Shown: positions 45,143 through 53,001 of the stretch, one piece after another
How the letters are laid out: every line of letters begins with the position of its first letter
Numbering within the stretch: the first letter of the stretch is position 1
From: Variovorax sp. JS1663
GTDB taxonomy: Bacteria; Pseudomonadota; Gammaproteobacteria; Burkholderiales; Burkholderiaceae_C
Assembly: GCF_002157355.1 (NCBI RefSeq)
Contig: NZ_LYMK01000020.1
Span: 51,707 to 115,706, forward strand
Length of the DNA: 64,000 bases
Direction: 5' to 3'
The notes under the pieces: generated by a model
The model's input: the letters and a program-made list of their open reading frames with translations, nothing else
Database searches by the model: none
What the model was told of the DNA's origin: nothing
Translations under genes and position numbers: made by a program

Positions 45143-45176
45143 GCCACGGCCCCGCCATCGGGGCCGTGGCTTTTTT
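45143..45176 (+). terminator. Rho-independent terminator of the zapA-6S RNA unit
   Basis: An 11-base-pair stem GCCACGGCCCC/GGGGCCGTGGC (45143-45153 with 45160-45170), loop GCCATC, is followed by six T residues. It ends only 12 bases before the tauE-like start codon. Confidence 0.95.
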
Positions 45177-45188
45177 CCGAGGACCCCG

Positions 45189-46004
45189 ATGACGATCGAC
45201 CCCTTGCTGGTCGCCGAGCTCGCCCTGCTGGGCGTCGGCACCGGTTTTCTCGCCGGCCTGCTGGGCATCGGCGGCGGCATGCTGATGGTGCCTTTCATCA
45301 CCATCATCCTGGGTCATCGCGGGGTGTCATCCGACCTGGCCGTGAAGATGGCAATCGCCACCTCGATGGCCACGATCATCTTCACCTCCATCTCCAGCGT
45401 GCGCGCGCACCACAAGCGCGGCGCGGTGCGCTGGGACATCGTCACGCGCCTGGCGCCCGGCATCGTGATCGGCAGCCTGGCGGGCAGCCTCGGCGTGTTC
45501 GCGCTGCTCAAGGGCCAGGCGCTGGCCATCATCTTCGGGCTCTTTGTCGGCTTTTCGGCCACGCAGATGTTCCGCAACAAGAAGCCCGAGCCCTCGCGCC
45601 AGATGCCCGGCACCGCCGGCCAGCTCGCGGCCGGCGGCTCGATCGGTTTCGTCTCGGGGCTGGTGGGCGCGGGCGGCGGCTTCATCAGCGTCCCTTTCAT
45701 GACCTGGTGCAACGTCGCCATCCACAACGCGGTGGCCACCAGCGCGGCCCTGGGTTTCCCGATCGCCGTGGCCAACGTGGCCGGCTACGTCGCGAGCGGC
45801 CGGGCGGTGCAGAACCTGCCGGCCGGATCCGTGGGCTACATCTGGCTGCCGGCGCTGGCGGTGATCGCGGTCTGCAGCTTCCTGACTGCCCCCATGGGCG
45901 CGAAGGCGGCGCACAGCCTGCCGGTGGCCAAGCTCAAGCGCGTGTTCGCCAGCGTGCTGTACGCGCTGGCCGCCTACATGCTCTGGAAGGGCCTGCACGG
46001 CTGA
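45189..46004 (+). CDS. TauE/SafE family membrane transporter
   Basis: The 271-residue protein has about eight membrane helices and two family repeats: GVGTGFLAGLLGIGGGMLMVPFI and GSIGFVSGLVGAGGGFISVPFM. TauE/SafE members export sulfite, sulfoacetate or related organic acids. GAGGA precedes ATG 45189 by six bases. The strong terminator just upstream means it needs its own promoter or tolerates read-through. Substrate is not determinable; the flavoprotein-ferredoxin module 650 bases downstream makes a sulfur compound conceivable. Confidence 0.9.
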   Translation: MTIDPLLVAELALLGVGTGFLAGLLGIGGGMLMVPFITIILGHRGVSSDLAVKMAIATSMATIIFTSISSVRAHHKRGAVRWDIVTRLAPGIVIGSLAGSLGVFALLKGQALAIIFGLFVGFSATQMFRNKKPEPSRQMPGTAGQLAAGGSIGFVSGLVGAGGGFISVPFMTWCNVAIHNAVATSAALGFPIAVANVAGYVASGRAVQNLPAGSVGYIWLPALAVIAVCSFLTAPMGAKAAHSLPVAKLKRVFASVLYALAAYMLWKGLHG

Positions 46005-46110
46005 GCATGGCCCCCGGGCCGCATAGGCTTCTCCACGATCGGGACGCGGCCCCGTATAAGCTCGGGCTGCGGCAGCGTCGCCGCGCTCCTGACACACAGA
46101 GAGGCAGTGC

Positions 46111-46536
46111 ATGAAGATCCTGATCGCCGTGGACGGCAGTACCCATACCCGCAAGGCTCTCGACTATCTGGTGACCCATCGCGGCATGTTCGTCGAGGGG
46201 AATGAGCTGGTGGTGGTGCACGTGACCACCGGCGTTCCCGGCCACGTGACCCGCCACCTCAGCCGCGATCTGGTGGAAGGCTACTACACGGAGGAAAGCG
46301 CCAAGGTGATCGACCCGGTCAAGGCCTTCCTCGCCGAGAAGGGCATCGCCAACTACCGCGTCGAGGCGCGCCACGGGCATGCCGCCGAGGAGATCCTGAA
46401 GACGGCCAATGCGGCTGGCGTCGAGATGATCGTGATGGGCACCCATGGCCACGGCATCTTCGGACGCGCGCTGATGGGCTCGGTGGCGACCAAGGTCGTC
46501 GCGGAGACGGACATCTCGGTCCTGCTGGTCCAGTAG
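46111..46536 (+). CDS. Universal stress protein (UspA family)
   Basis: The 141-residue single-domain protein starts MKILIAVDGSTHTRKALDYLV and ends with the ATP-binding motif GTHGHGIFGRALMGSVATKVVAE (G-x2-G-x9-G-S), so it is probably an ATP-binding type. GAGAGG lies eight bases before the ATG. A TATAAG sequence about 60 bases upstream may be the -10. Usp proteins support survival under starvation or envelope stress; a specific role cannot be given. Confidence 0.92.
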   Translation: MKILIAVDGSTHTRKALDYLVTHRGMFVEGNELVVVHVTTGVPGHVTRHLSRDLVEGYYTEESAKVIDPVKAFLAEKGIANYRVEARHGHAAEEILKTANAAGVEMIVMGTHGHGIFGRALMGSVATKVVAETDISVLLVQ

Positions 46537-46654
46537 CAGCGCCGCCTGCGCGGAGCGCTGCGCAAAGCGCATATCCATCCGCGCATTCCTTCTTTGTGCC
46601 GCGCGCGCCGCGTTGGTACGGTCGCTGCTCTTTGCAACGAGGGCAACGACCATC

Positions 46655-48283
46655 ATGGGCGCAAGAGATTTCGAGGGACAGGCGCTGTCGGGCGCCGAGG
46701 GTTCCAGCCGGCACGAAGCAGACGTGCTGGTGATCGGCGGCGGGCCGGCCGGCACCTGGGCCGCGGTGAGCGCGGCGGCGCGCGGCGCGCGCGTGGTGCT
46801 GGCCGACAAGGGTTTCTGCGGCACCTCGGGCGCCACCGCGCCCTCCGGTACCGGACTGTGGCATGTCTCCCCCGAAGGCTCGGCGCGCGAGGAGGCCAAG
46901 GCCAGCCGCTACGCGATGGGCGGGCAACTGGCCGAGCATGCCTGGATGGACCGCGTGCTCGCCCAGACCTGGGCCAACGTCGAGCGCCTGAAGGAATGGG
47001 GCTACCCCTTCCCGGTCGACGAAGAGGGCGAGCTGCGCTGCACCTCGCTGCAGGGCCCCGAATACATGCGGCTGATGCGCAAGCAGGCCAAGGCCTCGGG
47101 CGTGCGCATCCTCGACCACAGCCCCGCACTCGAGCTTTTGGTGGACGAGCACGGCACCGTGTGCGGCGCCGCTGGCGTGAACCGCCAGCGCGGCGACAGC
47201 TGGGTGGTGCGCGCCGGCGCGGTGGTGATCGCCACCGGCGGCTGCGCCTTTCTCAGCAAGGCGTTGGGCTGCAACGTGCTGACGGGCGACGGCCAGCTGA
47301 TGGCCGCCGAGGTGGGCGCCGCGCTCTCGGGCATGGAGTTCTCCAATGCCTACGGCCTGGGACCGGCGTTCTCCTCCGTCACCAAGTCGCTGTTCTACAA
47401 CTGGGCCACCTTCTACGACCGCGAGGGCCGGGCGATCGAGGGTGCGGGCTCCTCGCGCGGGCGCAGCGTGATCGCGCAGACGCTGCAGACGCAGCCGGTG
47501 CTCGCCTGCCTGGACCGCGCCGACGCGCAGATCCGCGCCTGGATGCGCACGGCGCAGCCGAACTTCTTCGTCTCCTTCGACCGCCAGGGCATCGATCCCT
47601 TCACGCAGCACTTCCCGGTCACGCTGCGGCTGGAGGGCACGGTGCGCGGCACCGGCGGACTGCACCTCGTCGACGAACACTGCGCCACCACCGTACCCGG
47701 CCTCTACGCCGCGGGCGACGCCGCCACGCGCGAGCTGATCTGCGGCGGCTTCACCGGCGGCGGCAGCCACAACGCTGCCTGGGCCCTGTCCTCCGGCTTC
47801 TGGGCCGGCGCCGGCGCGGCCGACTTCGGCGTGCAGGCGCGCGCCCTGTCGCGCCAGCAGACCGTGCGGCGTGCGGGCGGCGTGGGTCTCGCCACCCGCG
47901 GCGCCACGCCCATCGACAGCCAGGCGGTGGTGCGCGCGGTGCAGGCCGAGGTCTTTCCCTACGAGCGCAACTGGTTCCGCGAAGGCGGCGTCCTGGAGGA
48001 CTCGCTGGCGCGGCTCGACGCCCTGTGGGAGCGCCTGCGTGCCGCCGCGCCGGCCGCCGGCGCCGCCGAGGCCATGCGCGCCCGCGAGGCCGCCGCCATG
48101 CTGGCGACCGCCCGCTGGATGTACACCAGCGCCCTCTGGCGCACCGAGACGCGCGGCATGCACCGCCGGCGCGAGCACCAGGCCCAGGACCCGGCGCAGC
48201 GCCATCGCCTGCTCAGCGGCGGGCTGGACCGGGTCTGGGTGCAGCGCCACGCCGTGCGCGAGAACGAGGAGGCCTTGGCATGA
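46655..48283 (+). CDS. AprA/fumarate-reductase-type flavoprotein
   Basis: The 542-residue FAD enzyme has the dinucleotide-binding GGGPAG at residues 28-33 and SGATAPSGTG, the flavin-contact loop of the succinate dehydrogenase/fumarate reductase/AprA family. GLYAAGDAATRELICGGFTGGGSHNAAWAL forms the second FAD segment, and a helical C-terminal domain follows. Together with the overlapping 2[4Fe-4S] ferredoxin it resembles the AprAB layout, but adenylylsulfate specificity is not shown. ATG at 46655 has a weak GAGGG 12 bases upstream. Its TGA overlaps the ferredoxin ATG. An ABC binding-protein gene follows, so a transported, possibly sulfur-containing substrate is plausible. Confidence 0.82.
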   Translation: MGARDFEGQALSGAEGSSRHEADVLVIGGGPAGTWAAVSAAARGARVVLADKGFCGTSGATAPSGTGLWHVSPEGSAREEAKASRYAMGGQLAEHAWMDRVLAQTWANVERLKEWGYPFPVDEEGELRCTSLQGPEYMRLMRKQAKASGVRILDHSPALELLVDEHGTVCGAAGVNRQRGDSWVVRAGAVVIATGGCAFLSKALGCNVLTGDGQLMAAEVGAALSGMEFSNAYGLGPAFSSVTKSLFYNWATFYDREGRAIEGAGSSRGRSVIAQTLQTQPVLACLDRADAQIRAWMRTAQPNFFVSFDRQGIDPFTQHFPVTLRLEGTVRGTGGLHLVDEHCATTVPGLYAAGDAATRELICGGFTGGGSHNAAWALSSGFWAGAGAADFGVQARALSRQQTVRRAGGVGLATRGATPIDSQAVVRAVQAEVFPYERNWFREGGVLEDSLARLDALWERLRAAAPAAGAAEAMRAREAAAMLATARWMYTSALWRTETRGMHRRREHQAQDPAQRHRLLSGGLDRVWVQRHAVRENEEALA

Positions 48284-48609
48284 TCGAGCTCGTCAGCACC
48301 GCGCGCTGCACCGCCTGCAACATCTGCGTCAGCGCCTGCCCGACCAACGTGTTCGAGGCCGTGCCCGACGCGCCGCCGCGCATCGCGCGCCAGGAAGACT
48401 GCCAGACCTGCTTCATGTGCGAGCTCTACTGCCCCGAGGACGCGCTCTACGTCGCGCCGATCGCCGACGGCAGCGCGGTGGTCGACGAGGCCGAACCCGC
48501 CACGGCCGCGCTGATGGGCAGCTACCGCAGCGCGATCGGCTGGGGCCGCGGCCGGCAGTCCACCGCCTCGGCCGATGCCAGCTTCGAACTGCTGCGGCGG
48601 GCGCATTGA
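48280..48609 (+). CDS. 2[4Fe-4S] ferredoxin partner of the flavoprotein
   Basis: The 109-residue protein has two complete cluster motifs: Cys10-x2-Cys13-x2-Cys16-x3-Cys20-Pro and Cys41-x2-Cys44-x2-Cys47-x3-Cys51-Pro. The rest is an acidic then Gly/Ser-rich C-terminal tail. It overlaps the flavoprotein gene (ATGA), so the two are made together and very likely form an electron-transfer complex. The size and motif spacing recall AprB-like subunits but without the long AprB tail. Confidence 0.88.
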   Translation: MIELVSTARCTACNICVSACPTNVFEAVPDAPPRIARQEDCQTCFMCELYCPEDALYVAPIADGSAVVDEAEPATAALMGSYRSAIGWGRGRQSTASADASFELLRRAH

Positions 48610-48647
48610 GCATGAGCCCCCCGCCCGGCCGCTCCGAAGGTACTCCC

Positions 48648-49621
48648 ATGCCCCTCTCCCCATCCAGCCCCGTACGCCGCCGGCTCCTGCGCACCGCCCT
48701 CGCCGGTGCCGCCGCCTGCGCCCTGCCCGCCTTCGCCCAGGGCACGCCGCCCGTGCTGCGGCTCGGCTACATCGGCCCGGCGAAGAAGCCGGCCACCGCC
48801 ACCGGCTGGGCGCTGCGCGAAGGCCACCTGCTGCGCGAACTGGCGCCGCTGGGCATCCGCGAGATCGCGACGCGCAACTTCCCCAACGGCCGGACCTCAA
48901 CGAGGCCTTTCTCTCCGGCGCGCTCGACGTCGGCATCTACGGCGACACGCCGGCGGTGGTGGCGCGATCGCGCGGCCTGGATGCGCGGCTGATCGGCTTC
49001 GACTCCGTCGGCATGAACGTCTGGCTGCTCACGCCCCGCGGCGGCGCGCGCAGCGTGAAGGCGCTCGAGGGCCAGGCCATCGGCGTGGCGCGCGGCTCCT
49101 ACATGCACCGCTACGTTCTGGGCCTGCTCAAGGAGCAAGGCCTGCAGCAGTCCGTCAAGGTGATCCACATGTTCCCGCGCGACGGGGAGGCGGCACTGGA
49201 CCAGGGCTCGATCGCCGCCTTCGCCGCGCAGATCGACGTCGGCCCCCTGCTCGCCTCGCGCGGCTACCCGGTGATCGACGAGGCGCGCCACCATCCGCAC
49301 CTGCGCGGCAGCTCGGTGATCGTGGCCTCGCAGAAGCTGCTGGCCGCCGCACCGGCGCTACCGGCCGCCTGGACGCGCGCCCGGCGCCGCGCCCTGGCCG
49401 AGATGCGACAGGACAGCGAGCGCTACTACGCCTTTCACGCCGAAGTCAGCGGCTTCCCGCTGGAGGTGGTGAAGGTCTCGCACCCGCTCGGCCAGTTTCC
49501 GGAGACCGCCTTTCCCGCCGAGGGGCTGGCGCTGCTCGACGAGGTCAAGCGCTTCCTGCTGGCCGAGAAGCTGGTCGCCCAGGACTTCGCGTTGGCGCAG
49601 TGGCGAGCAGGGGAAGCCTGA
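48648..49621 (+). pseudogene. ABC transporter substrate-binding protein (SsuA/NrtA-like), frameshifted
   Basis: From ATG 48648 (GAAGG seven bases upstream) the frame gives a twin-arginine-like signal (RRRLLRTALAGAAACALPAFA) and LRLGYIGPAKKPATATGWAL. It stays correct to NFPNG, then leaves the family and stops at 48992. From about 48890 another frame restores the protein: DLNEAFLSGALDVGIYGDTPAVVARSRG, VGMNVWLLTPRGG, GVARGSYMHRYVLGLLKEQG and onward to the TGA at 49621. A single missing base in AACGGCCGGACC explains the break. The family binds sulfonates, nitrate or pyrimidines. It follows the ferredoxin gene by 38 bases. It may be a pseudogene or a base-call error. Confidence 0.8.
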
Positions 49622-49622
49622 A

Positions 49623-50573
49623 TCAGGTCTGCCGCCAGGCGCGTGGCGAGCAGCCGAAGCGCTCCCGGAACGCCCGGCTGAAATGCGCCGCGTCGTTGAA
49701 GCCGCTGGCGAAGGCGATCTCGGCCACCGTACGGCCGGCCAGGCGCGGATCGCGCAGGTCGCGGCTGCACGCTTCCAGGCGGCGCTCCCAGATGTACTGC
49801 GCGGGCGTCAGCGGATCGCTGCCGAAGACGCGATGGACCTGGCTCACCGACAGGCCCAGCCGCGCCGCCACGCTGCTCACGGACAGGGAAGGATCGCCGA
49901 GCTGCTCGTCGATGCAGCGCTTGATGCGTGCGAGGTGAAAGGCGGCGAGCTGGCTCAGTCCCGGCGCATGCGCCGCCGGCAGCGTCTGCAACCCGGCCAC
50001 CAGGATGTTCAGCACGCCGTTGGCCACCGCCAGGGCGGAGGCCGGCTGCAGCATGTCGATGTCCTCGCGCAGCGTGCGGATCATGCTGATCAGCAGATGG
50101 CCCGCGCCCTCGCGGCCGGAGACAGTGGTGGCCGTCAGCGCCTGGGTGTCGCGCAGCTCGCTGCGAAGCCGCTCGCCGGGGAGCTTGAGCACGATCTGCT
50201 CGAAGTCGTCGTCGAAGAGCAGCTGGTAGGGCCGCGTGCTGTCGTAGAGCGCGAAGTCGCCGACCGAGAGCACCGCATCGCGCCCGTCCTGCCGCACCAC
50301 GCCCTGGCCGGCGGTCTGGATGCCCACCAGGAAGTAGTCGTCCGTCCCGCGAGCGATGTGGCCGGGCGTGCGCATCACGCTCTGCGCGCCCGAACGCACC
50401 ACCGACACGTCGAGGCTGGGCAGGCTGTGGCGGCGGATGCTGCCTTCGAAGGTGGCCGCGCGGGCGCCGCGCACCGGATCGCAACCGAGCTGCACGTAGA
50501 CGTTGCAGATCATGTCGGTCCAGTAGGCGAGCCGCTGGTCGCGCGGAACGGCATCGGTGCTGAGCACTTGCAT
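49623..50573 (-). CDS. AraC-family regulator, NitR-like
   Basis: The 316-residue protein has an N-terminal AraC-binding-like domain (RDQRLAYWTDMICNVYVQLGCDPV...). A C-terminal double helix-turn-helix follows (DPSLSVSSVAARLGLSVSQVHRVFGSD; RTVAEIAFASGFNDAAHFSRAFRERFGCSPRAWRQ). ATG at 50573 is used because the conserved QVLSTDAVPRDQRL start follows it. It is divergent from nitrilase and aldoxime dehydratase genes. NitR and OxdR regulators of such clusters belong to the same family, so an inducer such as an aldoxime or nitrile is likely. Confidence 0.88.
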   Translation of the reverse strand: MQVLSTDAVPRDQRLAYWTDMICNVYVQLGCDPVRGARAATFEGSIRRHSLPSLDVSVVRSGAQSVMRTPGHIARGTDDYFLVGIQTAGQGVVRQDGRDAVLSVGDFALYDSTRPYQLLFDDDFEQIVLKLPGERLRSELRDTQALTATTVSGREGAGHLLISMIRTLREDIDMLQPASALAVANGVLNILVAGLQTLPAAHAPGLSQLAAFHLARIKRCIDEQLGDPSLSVSSVAARLGLSVSQVHRVFGSDPLTPAQYIWERRLEACSRDLRDPRLAGRTVAEIAFASGFNDAAHFSRAFRERFGCSPRAWRQT

Positions 50574-50593
50574 GGTGGGCGCTTGGTGATGCG

Positions 50594-50658
50594 ACGCTGG
50601 AACAAGAACGCCGCGACATCCGGGCAAGAGGATTTCAGGTCGCGAACTTACGCTGGAA
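50594..50658. promoter_or_regulatory. Direct repeats in the nitR-nitrilase control region
   Basis: ACGCTGGAA occurs at 50594-50602 and again at 50650-50658, 56 bases apart start to start and on the same strand. AraC-family proteins often bind direct repeats. The copies lie in the shared 161-base region between the regulator and the nitrilase gene. The spacing is longer than for a single dimer, so looping or two promoters would be needed. Confidence 0.3.
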
Positions 50659-50734
50659 GCAACCCGCATGCCACAGCGCTAACCCGATGCGCGGCGGCGT
50701 GCGGCGCCCTTCGTTCAACGCTTCGGAGCCCACC

Positions 50735-51784
50735 ATGTCCAGCAAGACCCATCCCCGCCTTCGCGTCGCCGCGGTGCAGGCCGCACCCGTGTTTCTCGAC
50801 CTCGACGGCACCCTCGACAAGACCATCGACCTGATGGCCCAGGCCGCCGGCCAGGGCGTCAAGCTCATTGCCTTCCCGGAAACCTGGGCGCCCGGCTACC
50901 CCTGGTGGATCTGGCTCGACTCGCCCGCCTGGGGCATGCAGTTCGTGCAGCGCTACCACGACAACTCGCTGGTGGTCGGCTCGCCCGAGTTCGACCGCAT
51001 CCGCGAGGCGGCGCGCAAGCATGGGATCTGGGTCTCGCTGGGCTACAGCGAGAAGGCGGCCGGCAGCCTCTACATCGCGCAGGCGCTGATCGACGACCAG
51101 GGCCGCACGGTGCAGACGCGCCGCAAGCTCAAGCCCACGCACGTCGAGCGCACGGTCTTCGGCGAGGGCGACGGCTCGGACCTGGCCGTGTGCGAGACGG
51201 CGATCGGCAACGTCGGCTCGCTCTCCTGCTGGGAGCACCTGCAGCCCCTCAGCAAGTACGCGATGTACGCGCAGAACGAGCAGATCCACTGCGCCGCGTG
51301 GCCCAGCTTCTCGCTCTACCGCGGCGCGGCCTACGCGCTCGGGCCGGAGGTCAACAATGCCGCCAGCCAGATCTACGCCGCCGAGGGCCAGTGCTTCGTC
51401 ATCGCGCCCTGCGCCACCGTCTCCCCGGCGATGAGCGAGCTGCTGTGCACCGACCCGGGCAAGCAGCAGATGCTGCGGGTGGGCGGCGGCTTCGCCCGCA
51501 TCTACGCACCGGACGGATCGCCGCTGGGCACGCCCCTGCCCGAGGACCAGGAAGGGCTGGTGGTCGCGGACATCGACCTGGGCATGATCTCCCTGGCCAA
51601 GGCGGCGGCCGACCCGAGCGGACACTATGCGCGGCCCGACGTGACGCGGCTGCTGCTCGACAGGACGCGCCGCCAGCCGGTGGTGTTCCGGCAGCCGTCG
51701 GAGGCCGAGCCCGCCTCCCCCGAGACGGTGGTCGCCAGCCCCGAGCCGGCCGCCACGCCGGCGCGCCAGCCCATCGCGGCTTGA
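50735..51784 (+). CDS. Nitrilase
   Basis: Nitrilase hydrolyses a nitrile to the carboxylic acid and ammonia. The 349-residue protein has the full catalytic set: Glu49 (FPETW), Lys133 (RKLKPTHVER) and Cys165 (SCWEHLQP). LIAFPETWAPGYPWWIWLDSPAWGMQF and the AAWPSFSLYRGAAYALGPEVN stretch fit aliphatic/arylacetonitrilases of soil bacteria. ATG at 50735 follows GGAG. The last 30 residues are Pro/Ala-rich and variable, as in other spiral-forming nitrilases. Aldoxime dehydratase follows 16 bases downstream, so its product nitrile is the likely substrate. Confidence 0.94.
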   Translation: MSSKTHPRLRVAAVQAAPVFLDLDGTLDKTIDLMAQAAGQGVKLIAFPETWAPGYPWWIWLDSPAWGMQFVQRYHDNSLVVGSPEFDRIREAARKHGIWVSLGYSEKAAGSLYIAQALIDDQGRTVQTRRKLKPTHVERTVFGEGDGSDLAVCETAIGNVGSLSCWEHLQPLSKYAMYAQNEQIHCAAWPSFSLYRGAAYALGPEVNNAASQIYAAEGQCFVIAPCATVSPAMSELLCTDPGKQQMLRVGGGFARIYAPDGSPLGTPLPEDQEGLVVADIDLGMISLAKAAADPSGHYARPDVTRLLLDRTRRQPVVFRQPSEAEPASPETVVASPEPAATPARQPIAA

Positions 51785-51800
51785 GGACGGGGGGCGCGCC

Positions 51801-52859
51801 ATGGAATCCGCCATCGCCGAGCACCTGAAATGCCCGCGCACGCGACACCGCCGCATCGAGGACGACTACGCGCCGCCCTACCCCGCCTGGTCGGCACGCG
51901 CACCCCAGGGGGTCGGGCAGGTGGTCATGGGCTTCTTCGGCGTGCAGTCGCGCGGCCGCGAGATGCAGGGCCGCGCCTGCGCCGCGCTGCTGGAGATCGC
52001 GCGCGGCTTCACGCGGGCGGACGGCCCCGGGCATCACGACCTCGCGCATCACGTCGATGCCGATGGCTACGACAACATGATCGCGATCGCCTACTGGGAC
52101 GACCCCCAGCGCTTCGAACGCTGGAGCGCCACGCCCGGGATCGACGCCTGGTGGCAATCCGACGAGCGGCTGTCCGACGGCATCGGCTACTTCCGCGAGA
52201 TCGCCCTGCCGCGCAGCGAGCGCTACGAAACCCTGTTCAACACGCCGGACCGGCTCGAGGGCATCGGCGTGGTGATGGGCGGCGTCAGCAGCGACATCCA
52301 GGAACACGCCTACTGGGGCTCGATGCGCGACCGCATCCCGCTGTCGCAGACCGACGCGATGGCGCCCGCGGGCACGCGCACCGTCCTGGCCGGCCGGTCG
52401 GCACCGGGCCAGCGCGTACGCGTCGGCGGCCATCAAAACATCGCGATGATCCGTTCCGGCCAGGAGTGGACCGACACCCAGGGCCAGGAGCGCAAGCTCT
52501 ACCTCGAGGAGATGGAGCCGGTGCTGCACGAGGGCATGGACTTCCTGCGCGACCAGGGCCTTGGCATCGGCTGCTACAGCAACCGCTACATGCAGCACCT
52601 CGATCCCACCGGCGCGCCCCTGCAGAAGTCCTTCGGCCTGAGCTTCTGGCGCTCGCTGGCCGACATGGAACGCTGGGCCGAATCGCACCCGACGCACGTG
52701 GCGATCTTCGGCAGCTTCATGCGCTACGTGCAGGCGCTGAACTTCCAGCTGCAGCTGCGCGTGTACCACGAGGTCTCGGTGCTCAAGCCGGACGAGCAGC
52801 GCTACGAGTACATCAACTGCCACCCGCGCACGGGGCTGCTCAACGGACTGTCCGTCTGA
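51801..52859 (+). CDS. Aldoxime dehydratase (phenylacetaldoxime dehydratase family)
   Basis: This heme enzyme dehydrates aldoximes to nitriles. The 352-residue protein reads through the family from CPRTRHRRIEDDYAPPYPAWSAR through DGYDNMIAIAYWDDPQRFERW, YWGSMRDRIPLSQTD and SGQEWTDTQGQERKLYLEEMEP to THVAIFGSFMRYVQAL. His299 (in THVAIFG) and His323 (in VYHEVSVL) are 24 residues apart, the spacing of the proximal heme ligand and distal catalytic histidine in OxdB. The gene follows nitrilase, completing an aldoxime-to-nitrile-to-acid route. The natural substrate may be a plant-derived aldoxime; that is inference. Confidence 0.93.
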   Translation: MESAIAEHLKCPRTRHRRIEDDYAPPYPAWSARAPQGVGQVVMGFFGVQSRGREMQGRACAALLEIARGFTRADGPGHHDLAHHVDADGYDNMIAIAYWDDPQRFERWSATPGIDAWWQSDERLSDGIGYFREIALPRSERYETLFNTPDRLEGIGVVMGGVSSDIQEHAYWGSMRDRIPLSQTDAMAPAGTRTVLAGRSAPGQRVRVGGHQNIAMIRSGQEWTDTQGQERKLYLEEMEPVLHEGMDFLRDQGLGIGCYSNRYMQHLDPTGAPLQKSFGLSFWRSLADMERWAESHPTHVAIFGSFMRYVQALNFQLQLRVYHEVSVLKPDEQRYEYINCHPRTGLLNGLSV

Positions 52860-53001
52860 GCCGGCCGGCGTCTTGAGCACACGAACTAATTCCTTAGCAC
52901 CGGAAAAAATTTCAGCCCCGGCAGGGAATACCGCGCTCCTCCCCATCGGCGAACGCGAATAATCGCGACCGTCAAAAAACCATCTCAAGGGAGGAGATGT
53001 C

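Noticed and set aside
46655..48609. True adenylylsulfate reductase AprBA
   Set aside because: Layout is similar but the ferredoxin lacks the long AprB tail and no sat, qmo or dsr genes are near, so only an AprAB-like label is justified.
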